A stretch of DNA of 58,336 nucleotides from Bacteroidaceae bacterium. GTDB lineage: Bacteria > Bacteroidota > Bacteroidia > Bacteroidales > Bacteroidaceae. Each line of letters begins with the position of its first letter. Position 1 is the first letter of the stretch. Below, one piece after another: positions 18,431 to 28,293 of this stretch. The notes below the pieces were generated by a model that was given only the letters and a program-made list of their open reading frames with translations, did not search any database and was not told the DNA's origin. Made by a program: the position numbers and the translations under genes. The DNA is taken from assembly GCA_017650045.1 (NCBI GenBank), contig JAGCFP010000034.1, positions 1-58,336 on the forward strand, written 5' to 3'.

Positions 18431-19609
18431 ATGACTGCCAGTAAAAAGAGCTTTTTGCGCATCGTATTGCTGCTTTGCACGATGTGTTTCAGCATCAGCT
18501 ATATAGTTGAAGCTCAAGACTTTGTGCTAGTCATTGATGCCGGACATGGAGGGCATGATCCTGGCGCCATAGGTAAGAAAGCCAAGGAGAAGGACATTAA
18601 TCTGAACGTGGCATTGAAACTGGGGAAAATGGTACAGGAGAACTGTCCTGATGTGAAAGTGATTTACACAAGGTCCAAGGATGTCTTTGTCTCACTGAAC
18701 AGAAGGGCAGAAATTGCCAATAATGCGAAGGCCGATTTATTCCTCTCTATCCATACCAATTCTGTGGCAGGAAGCAAAACGGTAATGGGTGCTTCTACAT
18801 GGACATTGGGATTGGCAAAGAGTGATGCAAATCTGGATGTTGCAAAGCGAGAGAATTCCGTGATTCTCTATGAAGATGATTACAAAACCAGCTATGCGGG
18901 TTTTGATCCGAACAGTGCGGAATCATATATCATCTTTGAGTTCATGCAGGACAACTACATGTCGCAAAGTGTACATCTGGCATCATTGGTACAAAACGAA
19001 CTTAAGAACACCAGCAAACGTAGGGACCAAGGTGTGCATCAAGCGGGATTCTTGGTACTGAAAGCCAGTGCGATGCCTAGTATCTTAGTGGAACTCGGTT
19101 TTATCTCCACACCGGCAGAAGAGCTGTTCTTGGCTTCGGAAGCGGGGGCCACGACGATGGCAAAGGGTATCTTCCGTGCTTTTCAGACATACAAACGTGA
19201 ACAGGAAACCAAGCAAGGAGGAACTGCGACGCAACAGACAAAAAATACTTCTCTAACTACGGAAAAAAATTTTTCTAGTCAGGAAGATAAAAAAGTAGAA
19301 CAATCTACTGCAAAGGGAGTCACTCAGACAAGCGATGGTTCGAAGCCTGTCTTTAAGATTCAATTCCTCACCGCAGGAAGGAAATTGGCCAACAACGACC
19401 GTCGGCTTTCCGGACTTCCTGAAGTGGATTTCTTTGTGGAGAATGGTACCTATAAGTACACTTGTGGAGCATCAACCGACTATAATAAGGTGAAGGCCAC
19501 TCTCAAGGATGTGACGAAGCGCTATAAAGATGCCTTTATCATTGCCTTCAGAGAAGAGAAAAAGATCAATGTGAATGACGCAATAAAAGAATTTAGTGCA
19601 AATAAATAG
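18431..19609 (+). CDS. N-acetylmuramoyl-L-alanine amidase (Amidase_3) with C-terminal SPOR-like domain
   Basis: Cleaves the amide bond between muramic acid and the stem peptide. 392 residues. The signal peptide is residues 1-28 (ends VEAQ). The zinc amidase domain spans about 31-245 with VIDAGHGGHDPG (H39), E53, LFLSIHTNS (H108) and the catalytic Glu in SILVELGFIS. A low-complexity Gln/Thr/Ser linker follows (about 255-300). The C-terminal domain (about 308-392, FKIQFLTAGRKL to EEKKINVNDAIKEF) looks SPOR-like and would bind denuded glycan at the septum. mlaD starts 5 bp after the stop. Confidence 0.92.
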   Translation: MTASKKSFLRIVLLLCTMCFSISYIVEAQDFVLVIDAGHGGHDPGAIGKKAKEKDINLNVALKLGKMVQENCPDVKVIYTRSKDVFVSLNRRAEIANNAKADLFLSIHTNSVAGSKTVMGASTWTLGLAKSDANLDVAKRENSVILYEDDYKTSYAGFDPNSAESYIIFEFMQDNYMSQSVHLASLVQNELKNTSKRRDQGVHQAGFLVLKASAMPSILVELGFISTPAEELFLASEAGATTMAKGIFRAFQTYKREQETKQGGTATQQTKNTSLTTEKNFSSQEDKKVEQSTAKGVTQTSDGSKPVFKIQFLTAGRKLANNDRRLSGLPEVDFFVENGTYKYTCGASTDYNKVKATLKDVTKRYKDAFIIAFREEKKINVNDAIKEFSANK

Positions 19610-19614
19610 AGTAT

Positions 19615-20520
19615 ATGAGAATTACTAAGGAAATCAAGATAGGATTGGCAGGAGTTGTTGCTTTAGCCTTGCTCGTTATCGGCATCAACTATTTTAAGGG
19701 AGTCAATCTTTTCCAATCGACTGCCAGCTATTATATCAAGTTTACCGATATTAATGGACTCGCCAAATCGAGTCCGATCTTTGCAGATGGTTATAGAGTT
19801 GGTGTAGTGAGCGACATCAACTACGATTATGCCAACGCTGGCAATGTGGTGGTACGCATTGATGTGGATCCTTCACTTCGCATTCCGAAAGGAAGTACTG
19901 CAGAGTTAACGTCCGACTTTCTCGGTGCTGTGAGAATGAGTTTGTTGCTCGCCAACAATCCACGTGAAAAGCAGATACCTGGCGACACTATCAATGGAAG
20001 CGTCAATGCCGGACTGATGGGTAAGGCTGCGAACATGGTACCACAGTTGGAGCAAATGCTTCCAAAACTCGACTCTATCCTTATCGCACTGAATACGCTG
20101 CTCAATAATCCCACCATTCCTGCCACCTTGCAGAATGTGGAAAGCCTCACCGCGAGCCTTAATGCCAATAGCCGTCAGTTGGAAAGCCTGATGAAGAACG
20201 AGGTGCCTCAACTGACTTCCAAGCTTAACGAGATAGGCGACAACTTTGCGGTCATCAGTGCTAATCTAAAAGAAATAGATTACGCTACGACCATGAATAA
20301 AGTGGATGCTACCCTTGCCAATGTGAAAAGCATTACCGACAAATTGGAGCAAAATGACAATACCGTGGGGCTGTTGCTGAATGATCCTACCTTATATAAT
20401 AACCTGACGGAAACGACAGCAAATGCAGCCAATCTTTTAGAAGATTTGCAACGCCATCCGAAGCGTTATGTACACTTCTCCATCTTCGGTAAGAAGGACA
20501 AAACAAATGAGCTTAAATAG
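19615..20520 (+). CDS. MlaD-family (MCE) lipid-transport protein
   Basis: 301 residues. One N-terminal membrane segment (about 9-26, IGLAGVVALALLVIGINY) is followed by an MCE domain (about 38-120, with FTDINGLAKSSPIFADGYRVG and ELTSDFLGAVRMSLL). A helical tail with coiled-coil character follows (about 135-265). MCE proteins hold phospholipids in the periplasm for transport between membranes together with an ABC transporter, which is not in this window. The 5-bp spacing to the amidase gene puts both in one transcript. Confidence 0.88.
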   Translation: MRITKEIKIGLAGVVALALLVIGINYFKGVNLFQSTASYYIKFTDINGLAKSSPIFADGYRVGVVSDINYDYANAGNVVVRIDVDPSLRIPKGSTAELTSDFLGAVRMSLLLANNPREKQIPGDTINGSVNAGLMGKAANMVPQLEQMLPKLDSILIALNTLLNNPTIPATLQNVESLTASLNANSRQLESLMKNEVPQLTSKLNEIGDNFAVISANLKEIDYATTMNKVDATLANVKSITDKLEQNDNTVGLLLNDPTLYNNLTETTANAANLLEDLQRHPKRYVHFSIFGKKDKTNELK

Positions 20521-20835
20521 AAAGATTCTAAAATGCAAAGAAAGTGAAAGGTGTGCCTAGACTTCCCATAAATTCAGAGAAATAAAGAGGCTTTACATCA
20601 TTGCATGAAAATAAAGTTTCCATGCAAAAGAATTTGGAAACGCCTATTACATAAGCACTTTAAAACCACAAAACCAAGCCTTAGGAAGCTGTCAAATGCC
20701 CAATTTCGTAAATGCCTGAAAACAAGGGTCTTTATTTTCAAACGAAAAAAACAAGAAAAAAATGCACTTGTTTTTTTCATTTAAGATTACCAAATTTGCA
20801 ACACTATTCGTAAAAGCAAAAAAAGTAACTAATAA
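20521..20835. other. Intergenic region upstream of dnaA with hairpin and promoter
   Basis: 315 bp without a gene. The main structure is a perfect 12-bp inverted repeat GAAAAAAACAAG (20744-20755) / CTTGTTTTTTTC (20767-20778). The dnaA promoter is probably TTG (20768-20770), 20 bp, then CAAATTTG (20791-20798), so the -33 box lies in the right arm. No DnaA box (TTATCCACA) is recognisable. Confidence 0.5.
20768..20798 (+). promoter_or_regulatory. Probable dnaA promoter
   Basis: TTG at 20768-20770 and CAAATTTG at 20791-20798 with 20 bp between them, one base off TAnnTTTG in the -7 box. The leader would be about 30 nt. It overlaps the 12-bp inverted repeat, a possible site of control. Confidence 0.45.
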
Positions 20836-22215
20836 ATGAAAAACGGTAAAGCTGAGTATATCGGCCTGTGGAAGTGTTGCCTCGACATTATCCGTGACAA
20901 CATTACAAAAGAAGCGTACAATACGTGGTTCGCTCCCATTGTACCGCTTTCATACAAGGAAGGAAAACTGACCATCCAAGTTCCCTCCCGTTTTTACATT
21001 GAATTCCTTGAAGACAAATACCTGGACATCATCAAAAGCACACTTTATAAGGTCTTCGGTGAAGGAACGACCTTAAGTTACACCATTCAGATGGCTGGTG
21101 CCTCTATCGAATATCCAGTTGCTGAAGGAAAACAAAACCAGAAAGCCGTGGAGGAGAAGAACATTCCTTCTGCCCCTGTTTCTGAACTTGATGCCCACCT
21201 GAATCCTTCTTATATTTTTGAGACCTTCCTCGAAGGGAATAGCAACAAGCTTTCCAGAAGCGTTGGTGAAGCCGTTGCACAAAACCCAGGAAAGACCATT
21301 TTTAATCCTTTGTTTATCTTTGGTCCATCAGGTGTAGGAAAAACCCATTTGGCAAATGCCATAGGCGCTAAGATTAAGGAATTGTACCCTTCTAAGCGTG
21401 TACTCTACGTATCGGCACACTTGTTCCAAGTACAATATACCGACTCTGTGCGCAACAATACCACCAATGATTTCATTAATTTCTATCAGACAATAGATAC
21501 ACTGATTATTGATGACATCCAGGAATTTGCAGGTGCAACAAAGACACAAAACACTTTTTTTCATATTTTCAATCAGTTACACCTTAACGGGAAGCAACTG
21601 ATTATGACTTCCGATCGTTCTCCCGTGCTTTTACAAGGCATGGAAGAACGATTAATTACCCGTTTCAAATGGGGCATGGTGGCAGAATTAGAAAAGCCAT
21701 CGCTGGATTTACGCAAAGACATTCTGCGGTATAAGACTAAACGTGACGGTGTGAAACTAACTGATGAGATCATCGACTATATCGCAGAAAATGTTAGCGA
21801 CAGTATCAGAGACTTGGAAGGTATTGTGGCATCCATCCTTGCCTACTCTACCATCTACAATGAGGAAGTTGATCTGGATTTGACAAAGCGCACTGTAAAG
21901 AAATTTATCAATTTCGAGACGAAGCCAATAACGGTAGAGGACATCATTAATACCGTATGTGCGCATTTTGGCATTGATACTTCTGTGGTTTTCTCAAAGT
22001 CGCGTAAGCGTGATGCCGTTCTTGCAAGACAGGTATCCATGTTCTTTGCTAAAAAGTATACGGATCTGTCCAATGCCAAAATCGGTGCTCAGATTGGAAA
22101 TAAAGACCATGCGACGGTCATCCATGCCTGCAAGACCATCGAAGACATGCAGGAAACGGATAAACGATTCAATGAATCACTCCATGAGATCCAAACAGAG
22201 TTGAAGAAGAGATAA
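20836..22215 (+). CDS. dnaA: Chromosomal replication initiator DnaA
   Basis: Binds DnaA boxes and opens the origin in its ATP form. 459 residues. Domain I is residues about 1-90 ([17 protein letters not shown] and on), followed by a short linker domain II. The AAA+ domain has Walker [17 protein letters not shown] (about 157-172) and Walker [12 protein letters not shown] (about 220-230). The C-terminal DNA-binding domain carries the signature [20 protein letters not shown] (about 418-437). It stands alone between the amidase-mlaD pair and nrdJ, and a good terminator follows 2 bp after the stop. Confidence 0.98.
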   Translation: MKNGKAEYIGLWKCCLDIIRDNITKEAYNTWFAPIVPLSYKEGKLTIQVPSRFYIEFLEDKYLDIIKSTLYKVFGEGTTLSYTIQMAGASIEYPVAEGKQNQKAVEEKNIPSAPVSELDAHLNPSYIFETFLEGNSNKLSRSVGEAVAQNPGKTIFNPLFIFGPSGVGKTHLANAIGAKIKELYPSKRVLYVSAHLFQVQYTDSVRNNTTNDFINFYQTIDTLIIDDIQEFAGATKTQNTFFHIFNQLHLNGKQLIMTSDRSPVLLQGMEERLITRFKWGMVAELEKPSLDLRKDILRYKTKRDGVKLTDEIIDYIAENVSDSIRDLEGIVASILAYSTIYNEEVDLDLTKRTVKKFINFETKPITVEDIINTVCAHFGIDTSVVFSKSRKRDAVLARQVSMFFAKKYTDLSNAKIGAQIGNKDHATVIHACKTIEDMQETDKRFNESLHEIQTELKKR

Positions 22216-22217
22216 GT

Positions 22218-22245
22218 AAAGGCTGCCATTATGGCAGCCTTTTGT
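22218..22245 (+). terminator. Terminator of dnaA
   Basis: Perfect 11-bp arms AAAGGCTGCCA (22218-22228) and TGGCAGCCTTT (22232-22242) around a TTA loop, followed by TGTTTT. Confidence 0.85.
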
Positions 22246-22667
22246 TTTCCAACTTATAATTAAAAGCCTTAACTACGAATAGAATCTTTCCTCACGAATC
22301 CTAATCGTCATTAATCTATTCATTATACTTTACCTATTCCAAGTGCAAATATAAGCAAAGTAAAACAAAAAAGAAAGGATTACCTCAGAAATATTTGCAA
22401 TTATATTATAAAACATATTTTTTGTACCATCACCAAAAGGAGAGGTTTTCTTTTTGGAAAACTTTTGCAGGTATCGCATTTTAGCAACACGCTAATTTTC
22501 AGAGTTTTATATTTTCAAAATGGAAAACTTCTGCTTTTCGCAAAAATAGTTGGATGAATATTTTGTTATATCAATAATCATCTGTAGCTTTGCAAAGTAT
22601 TTGCTATTTTTTGTTTTTACCACCTTGTATATTGAATTATTAACTGATAAAATATATTTAAATTATA
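22246..22667 (+). promoter_or_regulatory. nrdJ upstream region with 14-bp direct repeats and promoter
   Basis: About 420 bp, very AT-rich, no gene. TGGAAAACTTTTGC (22455-22468) recurs as TGGAAAACTTCTGC (22521-22534), 66 bp apart, both upstream of the promoter. The promoter is TTTG (22562-22565), 19 bp, TAGCTTTG (22585-22592), leaving a leader of about 70 nt. No cobalamin riboswitch core or NrdR-box pair is recognisable. Confidence 0.55.
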
Positions 22668-25208
22668 ATGGAAAACACTAAGACCTACAGTTATGATGAA
22701 GCATTTGAGGCGTCACTCAAATACTTCGAAGGCGATGAACTGGCTGCACGCGTATGGGTAAACAAGTATGCCGTGAAAGACTCATTCGGAAACATTTATG
22801 AGAAATCTCCAGAGGACATGCATTGGCGCATTGCCAATGAAGTGGCTCGCGTAGAGAAAAAGTATCCCAATCCGCTAAGTGCCCAAGATCTTTATAATCT
22901 GATGGATCATTTCAGATACATCGTTCCACAAGGTAGTCCGATGACAGGTATTGGCAACAATTTCCAAATTGCCTCTCTTTCCAACTGCTTTGTGATTGGT
23001 GTAGATGGAGAAGCCGATTCTTATGGGGCCATCTTTAAGATCGACGAGGAACAAGTGCAACTGATGAAGCGTCGTGGAGGTGTAGGTCACGATCTTTCTC
23101 ACATCCGTCCGAAAGGTTCTCCTGTAAAGAACTCTGCTCTTACTTCCACAGGATTGGTTCCTTTCATGGAACGCTATTCCAACTCTACGCGTGAGGTTGC
23201 TCAAGACGGACGTAGAGGTGCTTTGATGTTGACGGTTTCCATCAAGCATCCAGATTCTGAAGCCTTCATTGACGCAAAGATGGAAGAAGGCAAGGTTACA
23301 GGTGCCAATGTTTCTGTCAAGATTGACGATGAATTCATGCAAGCAGCTATTGAAGGGAAGGACTATGTTCAGCAATATCCGCTGAATAGTGAGAATCCTA
23401 TTTATAAGAAAGAAATCAAGGCATCTGATCTTTGGAAGAAGATTGTTCACAATGCCTGGAAATCTGCGGAACCAGGTGTACTATTCTGGGATACTATCCT
23501 GCGTGAATCTGTTCCTGATTGTTATGCCGATTTAGGTTTCCGTACGGTAGCAACCAACCCTTGTGGCGAGATTCCTCTCTGTCCGTATGATTCCTGCCGT
23601 CTTCTGGCAATCAACCTTTATTCTTATGTTGTGAATCCTTTCACTAAGGAGGCTTATTTCGACTTCGACTTGTTCAAGAAGCATGTAGCATTGGCACAGC
23701 GCATTATGGACGATATCATTGATTTGGAACAAGAGAAGATTGAACTTATTCTGAAAAAGATAGAGACCGACCCTGAAGATGAAGATGTAAAGCATACGGA
23801 ACGTGAGCTTTGGCAGAAGATCAGTAAGAAGACAGGTATGGGACGACGTACGGGTGTGGGTATCACCGCTGAAGGCGATATGATTGCAGCACTCGGACTG
23901 AGATATGGAACAGAAGAGGCCACTACCTTCTCTGAGCAAATCCACAAGACCATTGCACTGACAGCTTACCGTGCTTCTACGGAGATGGCCAAGGAACGTG
24001 GCGCATTTGAGGTTTATGATGCCGAACGTGAGAAGAACAATCCGTTTATCCTTCGTCTGAAAGAGGCAGATGCGGATCTGTACGAGCAAATGGTGAAATA
24101 TGGCCGTAGAAACATTGCCTGTCTTACCATTGCACCAACAGGAACAACGAGCTTAATGACACAAACTACTTCTGGTATTGAGCCTGTATTCTTACCTGTC
24201 TATAAGCGCAGACGCAAAGTAAACCCCAATGATACCAATGTGCACATCGACTTTGTGGATAATACGGGGGATGCTTTCGAAGAGTACATCGTTTTCCATC
24301 CTAAATTCAAGACTTGGATGAAGGTCAACGGCTATGACTTAGACAAACGCTATTCTCAAGAAGAGCTGGATGCCTTAGTAGCTAAATCACCTTATTTCAA
24401 GGCAACTTCCAACGATGTGGATTGGCTGATGAAAGTCAAGATGCAGGGACGTATCCAGAAATGGGTAGATCATAGCATCAGTGTGACCATCAACCTGCCT
24501 AACAACGTAGATGAAGAACTAGTCAACAAGCTCTACGTAGAAGCATGGCGTTCTGGTTGTAAGGGTTGCACCGTTTATCGCGACGGTTCTCGTGCAGGTG
24601 TACTTATCGCTGCCACTCCAGAGAAAAAGCCAGAAGTACCTATCTGCCAACCTCCTTCCGTAGTGGAAGTCCGTCCGAAAGTGCTTGAAGCCGATGTGGT
24701 ACGCTTCCAGAACAACAAGGAGAAATGGGTGGCTTTCGTAGGTCTGCTCGACGGCTATCCTTACGAGATCTTCACTGGTGTACTCGATGACGATGAGGGG
24801 ATTATCCTGCCTAAGAATATCACTCGCGGACACATCATCAAGAATACGGATGATAACGGTGTCAAGCGCTACGATTTCCAATTTGAGAACAAGCGTGGCT
24901 ATAAGGTAACCATTGAAGGCCTCTCTGAGAAATTCAACAAGGAGTATTGGAACTACGCAAAACTGATTTCCAGTGTCTTGCGTTACCGTATGCCTATCGA
25001 CCGTGTTATCCGTCTGGTAGGACAGTTGGAGCTTGATAGTGAGAGCATCAACACTTGGAAGAATGGTGTAGAACGTGCACTGAAGAAATACGTGGTGGAT
25101 GGAACAGCTGCTAAAGGACAGAAATGTCCGAATTGCGGTAATGAAACTTTGGTCTATCAAGAAGGTTGTCTCATCTGTACCACTTGTGGAACTTCCCGTT
25201 GTGGATAA
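22668..25208 (+). CDS. nrdJ: Adenosylcobalamin-dependent ribonucleotide reductase (class II)
   Basis: Makes deoxyribonucleotides with a B12-derived radical, without oxygen dependence. 846 residues. SLSNCFVIG (about 103-111) holds one active-site Cys of the redox pair. NPCGEIPLCPYDSCRL (about 297-312) holds the radical Cys and the glutamate of the NxCxE motif. APTGTTSLMTQTTSGIEP (about 489-506) is a phosphate-binding loop. The C-terminus has a zinc-ribbon-like CPNCG...CTTCGTSRCG (about 824-846) that should re-reduce the active site. The extra domain at about 660-815 is usual for this vitamin B12-dependent subgroup. malQ follows after 16 bp. Confidence 0.95.
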   Translation: MENTKTYSYDEAFEASLKYFEGDELAARVWVNKYAVKDSFGNIYEKSPEDMHWRIANEVARVEKKYPNPLSAQDLYNLMDHFRYIVPQGSPMTGIGNNFQIASLSNCFVIGVDGEADSYGAIFKIDEEQVQLMKRRGGVGHDLSHIRPKGSPVKNSALTSTGLVPFMERYSNSTREVAQDGRRGALMLTVSIKHPDSEAFIDAKMEEGKVTGANVSVKIDDEFMQAAIEGKDYVQQYPLNSENPIYKKEIKASDLWKKIVHNAWKSAEPGVLFWDTILRESVPDCYADLGFRTVATNPCGEIPLCPYDSCRLLAINLYSYVVNPFTKEAYFDFDLFKKHVALAQRIMDDIIDLEQEKIELILKKIETDPEDEDVKHTERELWQKISKKTGMGRRTGVGITAEGDMIAALGLRYGTEEATTFSEQIHKTIALTAYRASTEMAKERGAFEVYDAEREKNNPFILRLKEADADLYEQMVKYGRRNIACLTIAPTGTTSLMTQTTSGIEPVFLPVYKRRRKVNPNDTNVHIDFVDNTGDAFEEYIVFHPKFKTWMKVNGYDLDKRYSQEELDALVAKSPYFKATSNDVDWLMKVKMQGRIQKWVDHSISVTINLPNNVDEELVNKLYVEAWRSGCKGCTVYRDGSRAGVLIAATPEKKPEVPICQPPSVVEVRPKVLEADVVRFQNNKEKWVAFVGLLDGYPYEIFTGVLDDDEGIILPKNITRGHIIKNTDDNGVKRYDFQFENKRGYKVTIEGLSEKFNKEYWNYAKLISSVLRYRMPIDRVIRLVGQLELDSESINTWKNGVERALKKYVVDGTAAKGQKCPNCGNETLVYQEGCLICTTCGTSRCG

Positions 25209-25224
25209 TTAAAAACATTAATCT

Positions 25225-27915
25225 ATGAAGCTGATTTTTAATATTGAATACCGCACCCATTGGGGTGAAGATGTGAGGGTAATGGGCTCTGTACCTGAAC
25301 TGGGAAACCAGTTGGTACAGTCAGCCTTTCCCCTGCAGACTCTTGATGGCATTCATTGGACTGCCGAGGTAAACATAAAGGTACCTGCAAACAAGACGAT
25401 TCAATACAGCTATCACATTTATAACAACGGCAAACTTACCCGCTCTGAATGGAATAGCATTCCTCGTACGTTGCATGTACCTAACAGCAAGAAGAAAGTT
25501 TTTAGGTTGCAAGATTATTGGAAAGACCTTCCTGAGGACTTAGCACTCTATTCTTCTGCTTTTAGTGAATCACTGATGGCTCATGCCAAACGTACGGCTG
25601 CGCCAACCAATAGTTCAAGTGGTTTGTTGATTAAGGCTTATGCCCCATGCGATGCGGACCATGTATTGGGCATCTGTGGAAACCAACCAGCTTTGGGATG
25701 TTGGGATCCTAGTAAGGCCGTCCTGATGAGCAATGCTTCTTACCCCGAATGGCAAGTGAGTCTGGATGCTTCTTCCTTGGCTTTTCCTTTGGAATATAAG
25801 TTCGTTTTATATAATAAGGTAAAACAATGTGTGGTGGCTTGGGAAACCAACCCAAACCGTTACATCCCTAATCCAGGATTGTCTGAAGATGAAACAATAG
25901 TCATCGGAGATCGCTTTGCGCACTTTTGTCTTCCAGATTGGAAAGGAGCTGGTGTAGCTATCCCTGTTTTCTCCTTACGCAGTGAAGAGAGTTTTGGTGT
26001 TGGTGATTTCGGCGACCTGAAGAAGTTTGTTGGATGGGCTGCTGCTACAGGACAGAAAGTGGTTCAAATTCTGCCTATCAACGACACAAACATTACTCAT
26101 ACTTGGGTGGATTCCTACCCTTACAGCAGCATCTCTATCTATGCCTTCCACCCTATGTATCTAGATTTAAAGCAACTAGGTACACTGAAGGACAAGAAGC
26201 AAATGGCACGTTTCAGTAAGTTGCAAAAAGAGTTGAATGCTTTTCCCCAACTTGACTATGAACGTGTAAATAAAGGTAAGTGGGAATACCTGCGCCTTAT
26301 CTTCCATCAAGACGGAGCCGAAACTTTGGCATCCGAAGGATTCAAACATTTCTTTGAAGAGAACAAGGAGTGGTTGCAGCCTTATGCTGCTTTCAGTTAT
26401 CTACGCGACCTGAACGGTACGCCAGATTTCCATCTTTGGAAACAGTATTCTGTGTACAATCCTTCAGAGATTGAGGCGTTGTGTCATGAAGGATCTAAGA
26501 TCTATCCTGAGATTGCCATCTATTACTATATACAGTACCACCTGCACCTGCAACTTACTGCAGTAACCGATTATGCTCGTCCACTGGGAGTCGTGTTGAA
26601 AGGAGACATCCCTATCGGTATCAACAGATGTAGTGTAGAGGCTTGGAAAGAACCCTATTATTTCAACATGAACGGACAAGCAGGTGCTCCTCCTGATGAC
26701 TTCTCGGCTAATGGTCAGAACTGGGGTTTCCCCACCTATAATTGGGAAGTGATGGAGAAAGATGGTTATGCCTGGTGGATGCGTCGCTTTGGAAAAATGG
26801 CAGAACATTTTGATGCTTATCGTATTGACCATATTCTGGGCTTTTTCCGCATCTGGGAGATTCCTATGCATTCTGTACATGGTTTGCTTGGTCAGTTTGT
26901 ACCTTCATTGCCTATGAGCAAGGAGGAGATAGAGCGTTTCGGACTGACTTTCCGTGAAGACTTCTACACACAGCCATTTATCCATGAATATATGTTGCCC
27001 GAATTGTTCGGAGCGAAAGCCGCCTTTGTAAAGCAACATTTTCTCATGCCTGCTGAAGATGGTTTTGAACTCTATCGCATGCGCCCTGAATTTGACACGC
27101 AGCGTAAAGTGGAAGCTTACTTTGCAGGAAAGACTGACGAAGAGAATGTCAGTATCCGTGAAGGTCTTTACAGCCTCATCAGTGATGTACTTTTCATACG
27201 TGATCGCGATCATGACGACCTCTATCATCCCCGTATCACCGTACAGACAGATTATGTGTTCCAAGCACTGACGGACGGAGAAAAAGAAGCTTTCAATCGC
27301 TTGTACCAGCATTACTACTACGAGCGCCACAATGAATTCTGGCGTGACCAAGCCATGAAGAAACTCCCACAGCTAACGAGTGCAACCCGCATGCTGGTTT
27401 GTGGAGAAGACTTGGGTATGATACCGAGCTGTGTGCCTCAAGTAATGAACGATCTGCGCATCCTTTCTTTGGAGATACAACGCATGCCAAAGGACTTGGG
27501 TGTAGATTTTGCAGATCCCGCACGTTACCCTTATCGCTCTATTTGCACCATTTCTACGCACGACATGAGTACCCTGCGTGGATGGTGGGAAGAAGATGCA
27601 GAACTGACGCAGCGTTTTTACAAGGAGGTGCTGCACCATGAGGGAGATGCTCCTGCTAAGGCTACACCTGAACTCTGCGAAGAGGTGCTGAAACAACATC
27701 TACAAGGAGCTTCCATGCTCTGCATCCCATCATTCCAAGATTGGCTATCCATAGATGGAGAAGTACGCAATCCTGACAGTGACGAACGCATCAACATCCC
27801 AGCCAACCCTCGCCATTACTGGCGTTGGCGCATGCATCTCACCATCGAGCAACTGATGAAGCAAGAGGAGTTGAACGACAAGATCAGAAGTCTGATTAAG
27901 GAGAGTGGAAGATGA
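25225..27915 (+). CDS. malQ: 4-alpha-glucanotransferase (amylomaltase, GH77) with two N-terminal CBM20 domains
   Basis: Transfers alpha-1,4-glucan segments in cytoplasmic glycogen/maltodextrin metabolism. 896 residues. Two starch-binding CBM20-like domains come first (about 1-100 with VRVMGSVPELGNQ, and about 130-235 with LGICGNQPALGCWDP). The GH77 catalytic barrel follows, with the nucleophile Asp in FDAYRIDHILGF (about 533), the acid/base Glu in VCGEDLGMIP (about 728) and the third Asp in ISTHDMSTLRGWW (about 777). There is no signal peptide. The domain order matches the Bacteroidales and plant DPE2-like form. It ends in a 4-bp ATGA overlap with folB. Confidence 0.95.
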   Translation: MKLIFNIEYRTHWGEDVRVMGSVPELGNQLVQSAFPLQTLDGIHWTAEVNIKVPANKTIQYSYHIYNNGKLTRSEWNSIPRTLHVPNSKKKVFRLQDYWKDLPEDLALYSSAFSESLMAHAKRTAAPTNSSSGLLIKAYAPCDADHVLGICGNQPALGCWDPSKAVLMSNASYPEWQVSLDASSLAFPLEYKFVLYNKVKQCVVAWETNPNRYIPNPGLSEDETIVIGDRFAHFCLPDWKGAGVAIPVFSLRSEESFGVGDFGDLKKFVGWAAATGQKVVQILPINDTNITHTWVDSYPYSSISIYAFHPMYLDLKQLGTLKDKKQMARFSKLQKELNAFPQLDYERVNKGKWEYLRLIFHQDGAETLASEGFKHFFEENKEWLQPYAAFSYLRDLNGTPDFHLWKQYSVYNPSEIEALCHEGSKIYPEIAIYYYIQYHLHLQLTAVTDYARPLGVVLKGDIPIGINRCSVEAWKEPYYFNMNGQAGAPPDDFSANGQNWGFPTYNWEVMEKDGYAWWMRRFGKMAEHFDAYRIDHILGFFRIWEIPMHSVHGLLGQFVPSLPMSKEEIERFGLTFREDFYTQPFIHEYMLPELFGAKAAFVKQHFLMPAEDGFELYRMRPEFDTQRKVEAYFAGKTDEENVSIREGLYSLISDVLFIRDRDHDDLYHPRITVQTDYVFQALTDGEKEAFNRLYQHYYYERHNEFWRDQAMKKLPQLTSATRMLVCGEDLGMIPSCVPQVMNDLRILSLEIQRMPKDLGVDFADPARYPYRSICTISTHDMSTLRGWWEEDAELTQRFYKEVLHHEGDAPAKATPELCEEVLKQHLQGASMLCIPSFQDWLSIDGEVRNPDSDERINIPANPRHYWRWRMHLTIEQLMKQEELNDKIRSLIKESGR

Positions 27916-28280
27916 TGAAGAGTTGGATTTCATTGAACGACCTACAGCTACATGCCCATCACGGTGTATTGGAACATGAGCGGATATGTGGAAACAAGTT
28001 CACCATCAATCTGTGTATGAAAGTGGATATCACTTCTGCTGCAGAGACTGATGATATCCGCGATACTCTGAATTATGCCGAGGTCTATGAGGCAGTGAAG
28101 GAAGAGATGGGCATTCCTTCACGCTTGTTGGAACACGTTGCCATGCGCATCATTCAACGCCTCTTCCATGATTTCCCTCAGATAGAAGCCCTGAAACTGA
28201 AACTGGAAAAGCATCACCCTCCTATGAATGCCGATATCAAATCGGCTTCCATAGAAATTGAGATGGAAAGACAAGCATAG
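27912..28280 (+). CDS. folB: Dihydroneopterin aldolase
   Basis: Folate pathway enzyme that splits 7,8-dihydroneopterin to 6-hydroxymethyl-dihydropterin and glycolaldehyde. 122 residues, the usual length. LNDLQLHAHHGVLEHERICGNKF (residues about 7-29) and DTLNYAEVY with the conserved Tyr (about 50-58) are typical. LLEHVAMRII and the catalytic Lys region KLEKHHPP (about 98-105) follow. The two ATG codons at the start allow a one-codon choice; the first overlaps the malQ stop. It runs into convergent xth with 13 bp between stops. Confidence 0.93.
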   Translation: MMKSWISLNDLQLHAHHGVLEHERICGNKFTINLCMKVDITSAAETDDIRDTLNYAEVYEAVKEEMGIPSRLLEHVAMRIIQRLFHDFPQIEALKLKLEKHHPPMNADIKSASIEIEMERQA

Positions 28281-28293
28281 CGTTCGCGTGACG

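Noticed and set aside
20598-20780. Small minus-strand open frame upstream of dnaA
   Set aside because: It overlaps the dnaA hairpin and promoter, has low-complexity Phe/Lys content and no start signal.
20521-22667. Chromosomal origin next to dnaA
   Set aside because: Both flanks are AT-rich, but I could not find clustered DnaA boxes (TTATCCACA or close variants), and in Bacteroidetes dnaA is often away from oriC.
22246-22667. Cobalamin riboswitch in the nrdJ leader
   Set aside because: The predicted leader is only about 70 nt, and no B12-box-like core was seen in the region.
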